This document shows positions 24,762 through 37,697 of a stretch of 64,000 bases of DNA, in pieces. Under the pieces are notes generated by a model that saw nothing but the letters and a program-made list of their open reading frames with translations, had not been told where the DNA came from and did not search any database. Numbering within the stretch: the stretch's first letter is position 1; each line of letters opens with the position of its first letter. The stretch is from Pholis gunnellus. Lineage: Eukaryota > Chordata > Actinopteri > Perciformes > Pholidae. Location: NCBI GenBank assembly GCA_910591455.2, contig OU342809.1:18641427-18705426 (forward strand), written 5' to 3'. The translations under genes were made by a program, and so were the position numbers.

Positions 24762-27751
24762 ATGGACGGGGACAAAGTGCAGAAGAAGCCTATTCGCCTC
24801 ATTGCAGCGGTCTGCCACGGCGGGGGCATCGGGAAGGATGGACAAATGTCCTGGGATTTACCGTAAGAGTGAAACCGTTTGTGATGACGTCTCTTGCAGG
24901 CTTCATTCAGTCAGGAAACGCTGTGCAGCCTACCTGTAATTAAGGTCATCCTTTAATACAGGTAGGCTGCTATGTCGCTGGACAGCTTGTAGTTACAAAC
25001 GTTGTATATAACGTTAGCCCATAAGCTACAATAGGCCTGCATGCAACTGTCTTGATAGTGGCTACACATGTGTAGTGTAGCCCATCAGTGAATGCTCCAT
25101 TTGTGTGCAGGTCAGCTCAAAAGAGAGTCAATAGTCTCTTGTGTATTTGCTCAGTCTTCAGTAACGTGCCTTTTGTTAGCTAATAGCTTGCACGTCATTC
25201 TCTGCAAACCTCAAGGTAAAGTTTTAAAGAAAAGTTTAAAGGCTTTCAGCCGACGAAAGCAGCTGCTAATAATGATTTCCACTAGTTAATTAATAGACCA
25301 TAAGTATGTACCAGTGACGTGAGTAATAATGCTTACTTTTGTTGGATCAAAATGACGTGATGCAATGAAACTGGTGTAAACACCTGTGACCAGAGGAGGC
25401 ATGCTTGGAATTTTTAACTGTCAAATGTCAAATGAAGTTGTTAAACTGTTCTTTTAATTCCTGACTATGTGGTTAATGAATCAACAATGCTGCAGCAGAA
25501 GCAGCACTAGTTGCAAAGTTAACAGGTAGGCTATGCCTTCTAGCAGCAGCTATATGCTGGAGTTGCCAGTGATGTCAAGGTGTAGTACAGCAGCTGTACA
25601 AGTATAGTGGTACAGTAGAGCAAGTAGCAGCAGTACTGCTACACAGTAGTTGTTGTGTTATAGGACTACATTGTATTCGCTAGGGCATCATTTGCTCTGT
25701 GTGGAAACTCTAAGCAGCAGTACAAGGGGTTAATGAGCTCGGTAACAGAGCTGACTGTAATACTATTCAAAATGTGACTCTTGCAGATTGGAATTCCAGA
25801 ACTTTAGGAACCACGTCTTGGGGGTGTCGAGACCAGGTAATCCTCAACGTCAATATTACATCATATTAAAGCCGCCTTATATAGGGCTGGGTTTTAGAAC
25901 GGGAGCCAGAATCCCACCTGTATTGTGTTACTTATACCAAAATGATATCCTTACTTTGCTACATCTAAAAGAGCCTTACGGGGACATTTATGTTGGTAGG
26001 ATGAGGGATAAACTGTTTCTTATTCCAAATGTATTATATCTCAATATATATCATTATCATGATATGAAATTACATTATGCCATGATACAAGACTTTATCC
26101 ATATTCACCCCTACTGCTGTGTGCCACAACAAGTTACGTGAGAGCTGCAATAGTTTTTGGACTTAAGACTCAAATATCTGATTCTTATCTGTTTAAGGAA
26201 AGCTGAACTTGATGGTTTGGGGAAAACTGTGCTGGTACTCCATGCCAAAACCTGATTTTCCTCTGCCCAATGTGCTGCATGCGGTGCTGAGCACAACACT
26301 GGAGTGAGTGCTCTCTCACACAAATACCTGCATCAACCAGGGCAACAAGATATTTGGGGCGGTCCACAACAGACCCCAGGTTTTCATGGTCACTCGTCCT
26401 TCTCAATCTAACGGAGATATCTCCTCTTACAGGACGGTTCCAGAGCACGCCCACTTCTTGTGTCAAGACTTGGACAGTGCTGCCCGTCTGGCTGTGCAGC
26501 ACCCCCTCGCTGACTTGATTGAGACCATCTGGATTGTTGGCGGGACGCAGGTCTACGAGGTAAACCTGAGCATTGAGCATTCCCTCACTCTTGTTTCCAC
26601 AATCCTGTTATCCAGCATTCCCAACTTCAATCTGGTCTACTCTGCCACAATAACCAAACTCTTTGTTTTTTTTGTATATGTATGCATGTTATTTATGAGA
26701 TCATTTGGTCAGCACTAACTTTAAACAAGCATGCACGCTAATGACAGAGTAACAACCCGTAGTTCAGGATGGATCTAACCTCTAAAATGATCTCACACAG
26801 CCACAAATATGCAAAGTTGTGTTGTGCAGCTTAGATGCCTTACTTCTTATGTCAGTATGTTTCCTCCCACATTAAAAAACCTATTTATTTTCCCTGGCCT
26901 ATCACCTTTCATTTTAACATGGCGCTTTTGTGTCAGTTAGTCTTGATTTTAATGTTACTTACTGCCATTAATCCAGTCTTTGTTTGTACGACTGTGTATC
27001 TATTGTATGTGCAGCACTTTGGGCAACTTATGTTGTATTTAAAAATGATTGATATCTCATATTGTGTTAAAATACACATGGAAAAGCCAGGTTATTAGTA
27101 CTGTTCATGTGACCGACTTCTCTGTGGCTTCTTGTTTATGATCAGGATGCGCTGAAGCACCCGTGGTGTGACTTGGTTTACCTGACAGACGTCATGGCAG
27201 ACTTTGACTGCGACATTTTCTTCCCGGAGTTTGACAGAGAAGTCTTTAAAGAACAAGAAGGGTATGTGTTCATCTCCTCCTCAGATTGTTATAGTGCAGG
27301 TTGTCCTTTTTTTTTTTTTCTCTCCCTTGAAAGAGTTGTTTTGTAACTTTCAGAATGTTTTGGTTTAAATATTTCATCTCAATAGGATTTACTGACATCA
27401 ACACTTACTTCAATTACACTGAATTTGATTAGTTAATTAGCAAATAAAAAAAATAAAGGTAGCTTCTTACCTTGTTTTTGGTATTTTCTTGGTTTCTATG
27501 GTTTTCTATCATTCTACTGTTATTGAAAAAGTCTGAGTACTTTACTCGTTTCATGTCAGAAGGTTTTCTTCCACAATGAAAGCTCATTTATGTATAGATA
27601 TCGTTTATTCATTAAATTATTGTATTTCACAAAACCATTTTCTTCTCGTTTCCAAACTAGATTTCCTGATGTACCGACTGGAATCCAAGAGGAGAACGGC
27701 ATTAAGTACAAATTCCAGGTATTCAAGAAAGTGACCGGTGACGCGGTGTAG
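24762..27751 (+). CDS. dhfr: Dihydrofolate reductase-like protein, divergent fish form (6 exons, 196 aa)
   Basis: Exons: 24762-24862, 25787-25836, 26198-26303, 26433-26559, 27146-27261 and 27661-27751, all GT-AG and in phase. The family reduces dihydrofolate to tetrahydrofolate with NADPH for thymidylate and purine synthesis. The fold is complete: RLIAAV strand, GIGKDG loop, LEFQNF helix carrying the proton-relay glutamate (E36), WGK, IWIVGGTQVY at the NADPH site (G122-G123), YLTDV with T141 (human T136), and a C-terminal GIQEENGIKYKFQVF. It differs sharply from canonical vertebrate DHFR. The human LPW of the active-site loop is MSW. MGKKTWFSIP is VWGKLCWYSMP. The segment that should carry the folate-tail arginine (human R70) reads PLPNVLHAVLS, with no arginine. 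It is therefore probably a paralogue rather than the one-to-one orthologue of human DHFR. Human DHFR has 187 residues. Confidence 0.88.
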
Positions 27752-28419
27752 ACAACTAACACAGAGAGTCGATGTCAGAAAATGCCTTGAAAACCTGTCG
27801 AGATTTATTGCAGAGTCACCTCCTGGATAGACTGTGGAGACATGCTGCCAAAACTCAAACCCACGGTGCGTCATTACATTTTAGTAAAAGCCAAAGTCTT
27901 GCTATTGCTATAATTGAGCATTCCAGTGTAAATAGGACCTTTTTTATACTCTTTGTATTCAATGAGATACTTTAAAAGTGGTCCAGTTTGTCGACCCAAG
28001 TCTTCTTCCATCGCTGCTGCTTGGTAGGACGTCGTCATCTGCTCTGGTTTCTTTTTTAAATCCCCTGCCACCCTCTGTTGTCAGCGTTCGCATCTCGTCA
28101 TCCTCCTCAGCAATATTGCAGCTGCACAGAGAATATGCTCGTCAGTCGGCGGCCTGTGTGGATGACGGCTTGTGCTCTATAGCTCAGCAGATCTGGTCCT
28201 TTCCAGCCCAACATGACGGCTGCCCGCTTAGAAAGCCACAAGTGAATTGTCCTACTGGTTTGCTTTGATTCTATAATAATTGTGTTTTTATTTAGAAATG
28301 CATGAAGACATTTTACAGCTTGTTCTTTGTTGTGTTTAGAAATGAAATGATACAATTATTGATGTGTTTTTTTTGTTTTTACTGTGTAGTCTTTTGTAAA
28401 TCTAGGAGGTTTTTCTGTA

Positions 28420-28425
28420 AATAAA
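28420..28425 (+). terminator. Likely dhfr-like polyadenylation signal
   Basis: AATAAA about 670 bp after the stop codon, followed by T-rich sequence. Confidence 0.5.
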
Positions 28426-31400
28426 TCAAGTTTTTAATGGAGTAACAACTGACATTTTGTGAATTCATTTTTAACTTCCCCGGCGTTATGTGATCCCTTC
28501 TGCCACTAGATGGAGGCATATCAATGTGACAACAAACAAAAAGCCAACCTTTATGCTGGTGGTGACTGATTAACAATACATACCAGATTTTACCACCAAC
28601 TTTGATCGATAACACAGGCCATTAACGGTCTCTGTACCCTCTACATTTATTGGGTATTGATAGGCTTTTACTCATAATGGTCACAACGACTTTACTACAT
28701 ATCGAAGTTATAGATTTACAGCGATTCACATGCAGGTTTGAACATGTAACAACAAGTAAGATAGTCATCTGTTGTGACTCTGTGTCAGTACTGTCGAGCA
28801 TTAAAACAGGATCAGCAAGAAATCAACAAGTATATTTACTTATTCAAGGTTTAGCAGCCAGGGGAAAAACATTGTGTTCATGTGGGAATATGAGATAGGA
28901 GACAAACTGATACAGGTTAGAAGGGCTTTATTCAATTATTTAGGATGAAACCGGTTCATTATCCAGAATATAACTTATTTAAAATGTCAACTTTTTTTTC
29001 TATTGTTTTATAATGAAAAAACTGTCATAAGGTGGCAGTTTGCAACTTTAAAATTGGTATGTAGTCCGCCATTAACTAAGAAAACTACCTGCAAGAGGTA
29101 CTCAAGCTGCAACGTTTGTTCAGGCCGTTGGAGTGAGGCAGGTGCACACGTGTTTACATGTATCCGTTGGCGTCAGTGCAGAGAAGACGAGAGGGTAACC
29201 TGGTAAACCTGTGTGATAGGTTTGAACCTGTCATTAGAGTCAGTTGACATGTAGTGTTCTCATGTATTTCAGACCTGCTTCCCTGTTGGGTTGAAGGCGG
29301 CTGTTAGTCGGAAGGAAAGTCAATCGATGTAACGTTACCTGTGAACGTTTTTAATGGACTTGAATAGTTGTAATCCACAGATGACTAAACGTTTAGCATA
29401 ATGCACAAATATTTCACTATACATAAAGATATCTACACCCCCCCCACACACACATTATATAACGTTTGCACATCTGTGGACTATGTGACATTTCTGACCT
29501 CCCTTCTTTTTGTTAGTGTAGTTCATTTCATGCCGCAGCAGATCTGTAAACATCCACTATTATGAGATGCAGTTACTAGCTACACCAGAAGGTGGCGACA
29601 TTACTTCACATGAGCTGACGGAACGGCGGTGTAATAGGCTACTAATAGAAGACTAAGACAACAGTCTACCTCATATCTTCATCCGAGAGGTGAAGGACAA
29701 GGTGCAGCATCATAACCCAACAGTTACGGTCGTGATTCAGGAGCGGGTTCATCGTTGTCATTTCCAGCCGTGCTGTGCTGTGCTTGCTTTAGCCTACTCA
29801 CCGCCGGCGTTACCTTCGGTTTGCTAACTTAGTGTAAGCTGTGGTAGTTGTGAACAAGCTAGATCATTTAGTTCACGTGACATTACAGAGAGATTTTGTA
29901 TGTGAAGCATGAATTATGTGAGCAGCAATAGAGGCTGACAAATATGAGTACAGCAAGCAATTACTCACCTGGATATGATGAAGATGAAGATGCGAGGTAG
30001 ACTCTTGTTTTAGTGAAATTGCGGAACATCATCCAGCCTTTTATTCCAACATGTATACATCTGAGTATACATTTGAGCCACATGAGGGAGCCTGAATGTC
30101 CGTACTGTTCAAAGACTAGCTACATTCTGTTTGTGTTACTAATGAGAGAAAGAGAGGTCGGTTAACTCCGCCTACATGCATTTATCTGATCTAATTTGTA
30201 AAGTATTTAACATGTTTGTGTGGTTTGTCCTATTGAAAACTAGATGTTTTTATTAGGACATATACATAAAACAAAATTGTGATTTATGTCGTAGAATATT
30301 TCTATGTTAATCGGGAGAAGAGAGTGTTATTCGCAAATCAAAATAATACAAGTCTCCAAATCATTCAAAGTTGTCCTTTTCCATTTATTCTCTTGCAAGA
30401 GGGAGAATCCCCAACACAGCTCTTCACACAGAGTCTGCTGGAAGCATTCTTCAACATCAGTTCAAATCTTCACAAACTATATACTAAAGCAGAAACAGTC
30501 TCCGCCTTTAGACAGGTCAAGGATGTCTTACGCTGGCTTCCATTTTCCCTTGATCTCATTGTCAGATACATTTACGTGACCCTAAATATCCCAAGAATAG
30601 GAAGAACCCCCCGTGTGAACCCTTGCTCACCTTCCTGTGTCTGTCTTTACGACCCTCAAAAGTAAGACAGTAACACCCAGTATATGGTCTGGTCGTAAAC
30701 CATGTTTGGACAAAGCTAAATGTCTCTACCTCTCTTCTTCTGAGCCGTAAAATGTTTCTAAACCATTTCATGATACTGATATATATTTTTTACCATTACA
30801 TTTATCAAAGGTATCTCTCAAAATGGCTGGTTTATCTATTTAAGATCATGTAAGGTGATGCAGAAATGGCCGTAAAAATGGTCAGGAACTTTAATTCACA
30901 CACAAATATACTCTTCTCAGGATTTATAGATATGTCCTTTTGTGAATTGAGTCTTGCTGGCTTTTCTTTTCTTTTTTTAAGTGGGTACCTCTATAGAGGT
31001 ACCTAAAGTTTGGGAACACTGCCATAGACTGTAGTTCTGTCAGCTTATGTGAGGGATCCTCGCCACCTTTTCTTGATTATTTTCCAGTTCTGCTTTGGTA
31101 CCAATTGGACAAAATTCCACAAACAAAAAGGAGGAAAGTCACAAATGTCACTTGGCTCCAAAACCAAACATGAAGTGATCCATAAAAATGGATCCACAAA
31201 TATGTATACATCACTTTACATACAAACCAACATTTATATGTGAAAATCAAATATGTTGACAGAGTAAATTATGCATATTTGCAAATCAGATTGCTCTGAA
31301 CTCCTTTGAACTTCACTGTGTTAGCGTACATGCCCAAATGTATCTTTCTTATTGTTGTGCAAAAGAAGAATTCACCCTTGCCTCGCGCAAAGATCATGTG

Positions 31401-31925
31401 TTGTATGAGAATGTTCCAGCGCCAAGGCCGGGCCCATCGCTTGTGTTGGTTGCTGGCCGTTTGTTTGTTTTTCATTGTTGTTTTTCTCAGTCTGAGACCA
31501 AAACGTCTGTAACATTGACCCCCACCGTTGCTCCTTCTGTATAAAGAGAGCGCGTTCACTTTACACGGGGTTCTCCCTCACTGAGACTGTACGTATTCTG
31601 TTGTGATGAGTGAACCTTCTCTGCGCAGAGAATCAATATGAAAAAGACATCCTCTGGTATTCGGTATTCTTTATTTCAGCATTAAAAGACTCACGCAAAG
31701 CATTTTGAAAAATGTCAGGAAAAAAACTCGTCGTATAGCATGTCTTCAAATGTGTTATTGTAGTAGCTGTTTTAGTAGCAATAAATGAGATGCAAATTCT
31801 AACATTGTACTTTTTAAAATGATATTTGTGCTTTTCTGTTCCACACCGCCCTTGTTCTCTCTCTCTCTGAAACAACAGGTGGTGACACCATCTCATATTT
31901 CCGTCTCCACTTCCACAGTGGTGCT
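28426..31925. other. Intergenic region, no gene recognised
   Basis: AT-rich sequence with only short, unrelated open frames; the longest, near 30279-30665, has no family signature. A more GC-rich patch at 29100-29200 and another at 29690-29830 show no splice-linked ORF. A 20-bp perfect palindrome centred on ctctatagag lies at 30984-31003. Confidence 0.5.
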
Positions 31926-32265
31926 CTGGACGCTGGTGTCCTCACAGAGCTGAGGACTCGACCGTGGCGCCTTTCAAAACCAGGAACTGACCAACCAAGC
32001 CACTAATGACATGCGCACATATCCTCTTTGTGTATTTCATAGAGAGTGAGTCACTGCACCACATCAGGATTGTGAAAACTACCTGCAGTCTTCTATGACC
32101 CTGAACTATCTGACTTGATACACGTGACCATTGTCTCATTGCATATTTATTTTCTTCCACGTGGGTGTCAGACCTGAAAATTCACTCTGATGCATCAGGA
32201 TTGAACCCACAACCTTTTGACCTTCAGACCCGCCTTTTATCACCCTGAACTATCTGACTTGGCAC
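31926..32265 (-). repeat. tRNA-derived SINE-like repeat with internal duplication
   Basis: On the minus strand, TAGTTCAGGGT (A-box-like, 32252 down to 32242) is followed by GGTTCAATCC (B-box-like, 32207 down to 32198), with the order and spacing of a tRNA promoter. A 19-bp string containing this A-box is repeated exactly at 32098-32116 and 32242-32260, and 'catcaggattg' recurs at 32062 and 32193, so a unit of roughly 130-145 bp is duplicated. The left limit is uncertain. Confidence 0.55.
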
Positions 32266-32284
32266 TCATCCAGTTTGTATTATA

Positions 32285-32585
32285 TTTGTACTCTATACGA
32301 TGACTTTCTATGATGTCTTTATGACAAACTATACTATGACACATTTATGACATTTCAATGTCATAGTTTACTGTTTATGGCATACGATATGTTAGGATAT
32401 TTTTAGGATACTTTTTATGGCATATTATACTTTGACATTTGATGTCATACTGTATTCTTGTTTATATATGGCATACCATATAACATTTGTTTCACTTTTT
32501 ATGACATAATATGCTCTGACATTTTTTACAACATACCACAGTATGACATTTAATGGCATTATTTATGACATACTATCTTTGTCAA
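32285..32585 (+). repeat. Degenerate satellite based on 'tatgacatactatactatgacat'-like units
   Basis: Short units combining 'tatgacat', 'tttatggcata' and 'ctatactatgaca' repeat in both orientations with heavy divergence. Similar arrays occur in many percomorph genomes. Confidence 0.75.
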
Positions 32586-34351
32586 ACCTCAGATAAGCAA
32601 TGACAGTGAGCCAGTATGCTCAATACAAGGACTTTGGAACTGGCTCGCCTACTGTAAGAGGAATGCTATCAATGTTGTACATCACTCTTCTTTTCCTTCC
32701 TGTAAATGTCAAAATATCCGCTGTGAAAAAGGCCGATTACGAAATAAGGGTGTGACCCAACATAGAAGGGCCAACTCCCCCCCAGGTACACATTTCAGAG
32801 AGAGAAGCATCTGTCATTCATTCCATAATCACAGGAAATATTTTGAATTGACACAGTAGGAAAAACATACGTGCAACATCAACAATGACTCTCCCAGTAA
32901 GCCATGATGGTGTGACAGTGAGCCAACATGCTCACTACCAGGACCCTGAAGCTGAAGCAGCTAAATGGAATTAAGCCATCTGTGATTTGGTTGGTTATAC
33001 CTGCGTGAATTAAGATCTTAAAAGCAGCAGTAGTCTGAGTAAGGACAAGTATTGACCACCACTGCTTTAAATGGTCAATGGGATTATAAAATAAGGCATG
33101 TAGGAACGAGCGTGTGATTCAAAAGATGGAGTGACCGACACACCTCACCACAAGCTAAATTACCGGTAGGCCAATGTTTCAAAATTGTGAATCTCAGATT
33201 GCAATGTTCAATATCGAAAGTTATTTACTTTTTGTGCATTGAATATCCATCACTGTGACATGTATTCACCTTCCGCAGCATGGAGGCGTTGTTATATTTG
33301 GATTTTCTCATCTGGGCGCAGGTAGGAGTCGCTTCTTGAGTGACAAGTTATAACAGAAAACAAACTTTCTGGCATAGGTGAGAAAAGTTGAGTTTAAATC
33401 ACAATCTATGATGTTTATATAAGTGATGAAACACCAGAGCCATAACAATAGCAGGTATTAGGTGTGTTTAAGGCTGGAAATGAGTGTGTAGGGAAACCAA
33501 ACACGGACTTTAAATGTATATCGTAACTTTAAAGTTTTCCTTTGTGGTGATAAGTCTTTGAATATTGTGGATTAATACAGATGCAATCAAGTTTCCTTTT
33601 CTCCTACATTAGTTGCTTTTGATAATAACAATGAATATATTTTTTGTGTAAAATGTAACTCACACTGACTTCAAATGAGGAATATTTACTGCAGCAGCGG
33701 TCGTCCAAAGCTCTGGTTTCAGCTGGAAATCATAGCTTTTAATTGCAGATGTCATCTGTTTCAGGTGAGATATGACCCATAAAAGCAATTTGTTAAGCGT
33801 TGGCTAATATCTACCAGTGTCGTGTTTGAAATGAAAAGGGACAATTTATACTCCATCTTATTAACCTCTCTGGCTCGTCTGTGTAATTCAAAAGCACAGC
33901 ACGGGTTGAAACAGCAACAGAGGACAAGAGGACAGCCGGTAAGTAATAGCGGTAACTTGCATTTATACACCTGAGGCCTCGTCTCATCCGCCTCACATTG
34001 ATGCCTCCTGATTACCTACATGTATTTATTGCTCTGCACCACTGAGAGACCTTGCAACACGAGGCATTTAGGAAAATGTCTCTGATGTCTCTGTGTAAAA
34101 TAAGAAACCTTCAGCACATCAGCTGCGGAGTACTTGAGGTACTGTTGTTGCCCCTCGGGGGTTCCATGTTGTGAATGGTTTAAAAAAATGAACTCTAGTC
34201 AAGCATCCATCTGCTGAGCTCAAATTCATTTTCCAGATGCACTCACTTTCGCATCATCTGCCCAGTGGCTATCGCCATGACTACAGAGCCATGCTGAGTG
34301 ATGCAGGCGGCAGCAGATGGGCAGTGGAAGTTGTTCACGTACACCCGCCCC

Positions 34352-34416
<65 letters not shown>

Positions 34417-35170
34417 CAAGACACGCAAGTCCTCGCTCTTTGTTGTGACCCCCATCATCCACACTATGACAGCGAGGGAAGCTTACGGCATAAAGCCGCG
34501 GCTACATTAGCTGTGAAGCTCACTGCCATTAAAGGCACTCTTACGCATGTTTCGAGGGCTTTTGCTGGCTTTGAAACATTAGGACACATTAAGATAAAAG
34601 ACCGGGGACCAATTTACAAAGCAATCTCTTGGTCTGACAATGCTCAGAAATAATATATATGTATATATTTTGTGGCTATACGCTAAAATAAATGTAGGCA
34701 CTAACCCAAAAGCGGTCTTTTTACCTTCATATGGCGCACATAGACAGGAAAACCTTAATAAAGCCAAACAGTGGAAAAGCTATCTTGATTAAATGAACTG
34801 AAACTCGACTGCTTTTTGAATAAATATTGCAGAGGGAGTTTTCTTTTATGGTGTGGGTGCATGTGAATTCATTTGAAATGATGACATTTCAGTAGTGAAT
34901 TTGCTTTAATAAAGAGTCTCCATCCGTAAAGTAACACTAAAACTCTGAGACAGTTAGATTTCCTCCCTGAGGATAACAATAGTGCTGCCAAGGATTGTTT
35001 CATTGTGTGAAACGGAGGATGTAAATAAAATGCTTTGAAAAGCCTCGTTTGTCCTCGTTTGTCCTCAGTTATACATTTGATAGACCAGTCGGCCCGTCTG
35101 CCTTCATGTCATGCTCACGTTTTATGTGAAGTCATTGTAATGAGGTAACTTGTAAATAAGCTGTAATAAA
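32586..35170. other. Intergenic region, no gene recognised
   Basis: AT-rich, with the (CA)n tract listed separately. The open frames around 34226-34653 are made by that tract. Confidence 0.5.
34350..34413 (+). repeat. (CA)n microsatellite
   Basis: About 30 CA units with one CAAA interruption near 34376. Confidence 0.95.
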
Positions 35171-35173
35171 TTC

Positions 35174-35179
35174 TTTATT
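35174..35179 (-). terminator. Likely mterf2 polyadenylation signal
   Basis: Minus-strand AATAAA about 300 bp beyond the mterf2 stop codon. Confidence 0.5.
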
Positions 35180-35481
35180 TGGTGAGGGACGACATCTTCC
35201 CCAAAAAGTGTGACATATGTAGATGCCTTTGCTTTTTTTCTCCCTTTCATCACTCTGGGAAGGTGTTACATAACCATTCTCATCTCCTACAATATGGATT
35301 TACACCTGCAGTGAAAGTGTGCTGCTCTCAGTGTGTACTGTTTGTAGATTTAATGCTTGAAATAAGTGCACCTTAAGATCTAAGGCACTGTAATCTGATA
35401 CTGACAAAATATAGGTATAAATAAGCACCAATACACTTTTACACAGCCTTAATTCACTTGCATTAGTCCATACAACCTCTG

Positions 35482-36609
35482 TCAGTCATCTGCTTTTAAA
35501 GGGGCGACAGGGTTGAAAATTGGCCTCTCTTTTCGTAACAGTAACTTTCCATAGCTCGTCTCAAAATCCTTCTTAGTGCCATTCAGGACCTCCAGGCTAC
35601 CTGTCCTTACGTCATAGCCGTGCACCCTCAGTCGCTGGATGCGATAATTCACTATCTGCGTGGTCAGCTCCAGAACGGTCGGAGTCTCTTTGACTTGAGA
35701 CATGCTGATCCCGGCGCTGAGGAGGCCCTTGAAGCGCTCAGCCAGAATAACGTCAGGGTAGTAAAGCACGGCCGGGCAGTCGAGGATAATGTCCCGCAGC
35801 TCTGCCTCGGAGCAGCCCATGGTGTCCTGGGAGTACGCCAGAGTGCGGCGCATGCTGTCCGGGTTCAGCTCGGTGACAAAGCCCCTGAGTTTGGACAGGA
35901 GGCGGAGGAGCTCGGCCGTGCTGAAGCCCTTGTCTCTCAGAAACAGCAGGTTCTGCCTCAGCACCTCGGGGGGCTTAAGGAGAACAAACGGGTTCTGACT
36001 CAGCAGCTTCTGAAGCCAGATCTTCATGTTGGCCTCCTCACCCCCGAGGTCCCGGTAGGACTGCTGCAGGGTGCGCACCATCAGCTCGTTCTGCTCTACC
36101 GGCCGACTGAAGCTCTGCGGAGCGCTGGCCATCAGCTTGGTGACGATCCGCTTGTTGAGGATCAAGCTCTGAAAGTAGGCGATGTTGTTCCGCTGGTTGT
36201 CGTGGTGGCTCGACGAGGTGAAGAAGGAGGCTGGGAATTTCTCAATTATACCGACCAGGTCCTTCTGTTTTGGGCACACAGACATCCACAGCTCCCTCTG
36301 AGCCTGCATCTGCTCTGGATGACAGAGGACAGCCTCAGGGTAGCCTGCTAGGATCCGGGCAATGATGGACCCCGAGGCGCCCATGTCCTTCAGCAGGTCA
36401 GCTACCTCCTTAGTATAGGCGGGGCTCTGATGCAGGACCCAGCCCTTTAGTTGCCGGACCTTCTGGATGTCCACAGAGAGATCATAGAGAGCTTCCACGG
36501 TCTGCTGGTTCTCTGCTGAGCTCAGTGTTGCACATGGTCTCAGGTGTAAAGGTAGAGCTGTGGCACGTTGGCACCGGAGGCACAGGGACCGGGCGATCAA
36601 ATGCAACAT
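35482..36609 (-). CDS. mterf2: Mitochondrial transcription termination factor 2 (MTERF2), 375 aa
   Basis: Member of the mTERF family of mitochondrial nucleic-acid-binding proteins; MTERF2 binds mtDNA and is linked to mitochondrial transcription. The start chosen is the ATG at 36609 (MLHLIARSLCLRCQ), giving a basic, Leu/Arg-rich, mitochondrial-targeting-like N-terminus. The open frame extends upstream to 36675 but crosses a splice acceptor (pyrimidine-rich, ending ttcag at 36636) and has no ATG there. The body carries tandem mTERF helical repeats, for example LKDMGASGSIIARILAGYPE, WLQKLLSQNPFVLLKPP and IILDCPAVLYYPD. It ends GKLLLRKERPIFNPVAPLKA, nearly the same as the human end (RPLFNPVAPL). 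Human MTERF2 has 385 residues, so this is complete. The whole coding sequence is one exon. It runs tail-to-tail with dhfr. Confidence 0.95.
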   Translation of the reverse strand: MLHLIARSLCLRCQRATALPLHLRPCATLSSAENQQTVEALYDLSVDIQKVRQLKGWVLHQSPAYTKEVADLLKDMGASGSIIARILAGYPEAVLCHPEQMQAQRELWMSVCPKQKDLVGIIEKFPASFFTSSSHHDNQRNNIAYFQSLILNKRIVTKLMASAPQSFSRPVEQNELMVRTLQQSYRDLGGEEANMKIWLQKLLSQNPFVLLKPPEVLRQNLLFLRDKGFSTAELLRLLSKLRGFVTELNPDSMRRTLAYSQDTMGCSEAELRDIILDCPAVLYYPDVILAERFKGLLSAGISMSQVKETPTVLELTTQIVNYRIQRLRVHGYDVRTGSLEVLNGTKKDFETSYGKLLLRKERPIFNPVAPLKADD

Positions 36610-37697
36610 TGATGCGAAGTCCGAATGCAGATCACCTGAATGAGCGAGAGACGAAGGACGTGCAGTGAGTGACAAACCAAGCAGGCATATAACACAACTT
36701 CTTCCTAAAAGTTCATCTTCTGAAGTAGCAGTGGGAGCTAGACTGAGCAGACAGTTGCAGTAAATTTAGCAAGAATCAAACAACTGTAGCAGCTGTGAGG
36801 ATGCTCTGTAAGGCCAGAGGTGCCGCATGGCCTGTCGTGTGCATCTATCGAGACAGGAGACTGACCAATTGTTTCTGTTCCACTATTCACAGAGAACTAT
36901 CATGCAGTACAACACTATCCTCCTGACTTTATGCACAGCCAGGGGATGTTTATAGAGCCTCCACATTACTTGTCACTGAGCCACACAGATAAGAAAAGAA
37001 AGCTAAACGTAAACAAACACAATCTCAACTTCCACTTTTTAACAATTAGTGACAGAATACTGACAGCAGATGTGTTTTCATTCTGCATTTGTTGCAACAG
37101 GAAACCATAGAACTCCTACCTGAGTTATTTTAAAACTGACATACTGTTTATGTGATAATAGCTATTATCTATCTATCTATTAGCCCCCTGCTTTGACAGA
37201 GAGGCTACCCTGATCTTTATTCTGTATGCTATGTTGATATAAACGCCATTCATTAAAGCTTTGCCTTAGTAACACAGACGATAACTACACAGCTGGTGCC
37301 AGATGTTTCATGGAAAAGCGGGAGCTATAGTCGTCGATGTATCGAAACGTCAGTCAATGACCATCAGGTAACACATTACGACAACTAAAGCGACTTTACG
37401 TTCACAGCCGAGTCAATACATCTTCACATCTTACTAGAGTTAACGCGGATAAATAAAATGCATTGAGTCCACGATTTCAAAATAAAAGACTTCTTGAATG
37501 ACGTCCAGTATTATATTTGGGTTTAGGTGTTCAGCTCGCTAGTGAACCAACGTTAGCGGCTAGAAGAGGCACGAGCATCGCGGGACATTGTGTGATTTCA
37601 CCTCCTGACTGGTTAATATCGGTAACTGTTGACAGAGGTGTGTATGTGCAGATTCCAGCTAATATATCGACATTTTTGTTTTAAAAAAGCGACTTAC

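Noticed and set aside
30279..30665. 128-aa open frame in the dhfr-mterf2 spacer
   Set aside because: No signature, no splice context and no typical composition; compatible with chance.
32190..32265. Functional tRNA gene on the minus strand
   Set aside because: A- and B-box-like motifs are present, but no cloverleaf or clear anticodon arm can be drawn; a SINE head explains it better.
34226..34653. Several Thr/His- or Cys/Val-repeat open frames
   Set aside because: They are produced by the (CA)n microsatellite read in different frames.
35620..36351. 243-aa open frame on the plus strand
   Set aside because: It lies antisense inside the mterf2 coding exon; the minus-strand frame matches a known family from end to end.
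36610..36675. N-terminal extension of mterf2 to 36675
   Set aside because: It starts with a non-ATG codon and crosses a good splice acceptor; the ATG at 36609 gives a targeting-like N-terminus and a family-typical length.
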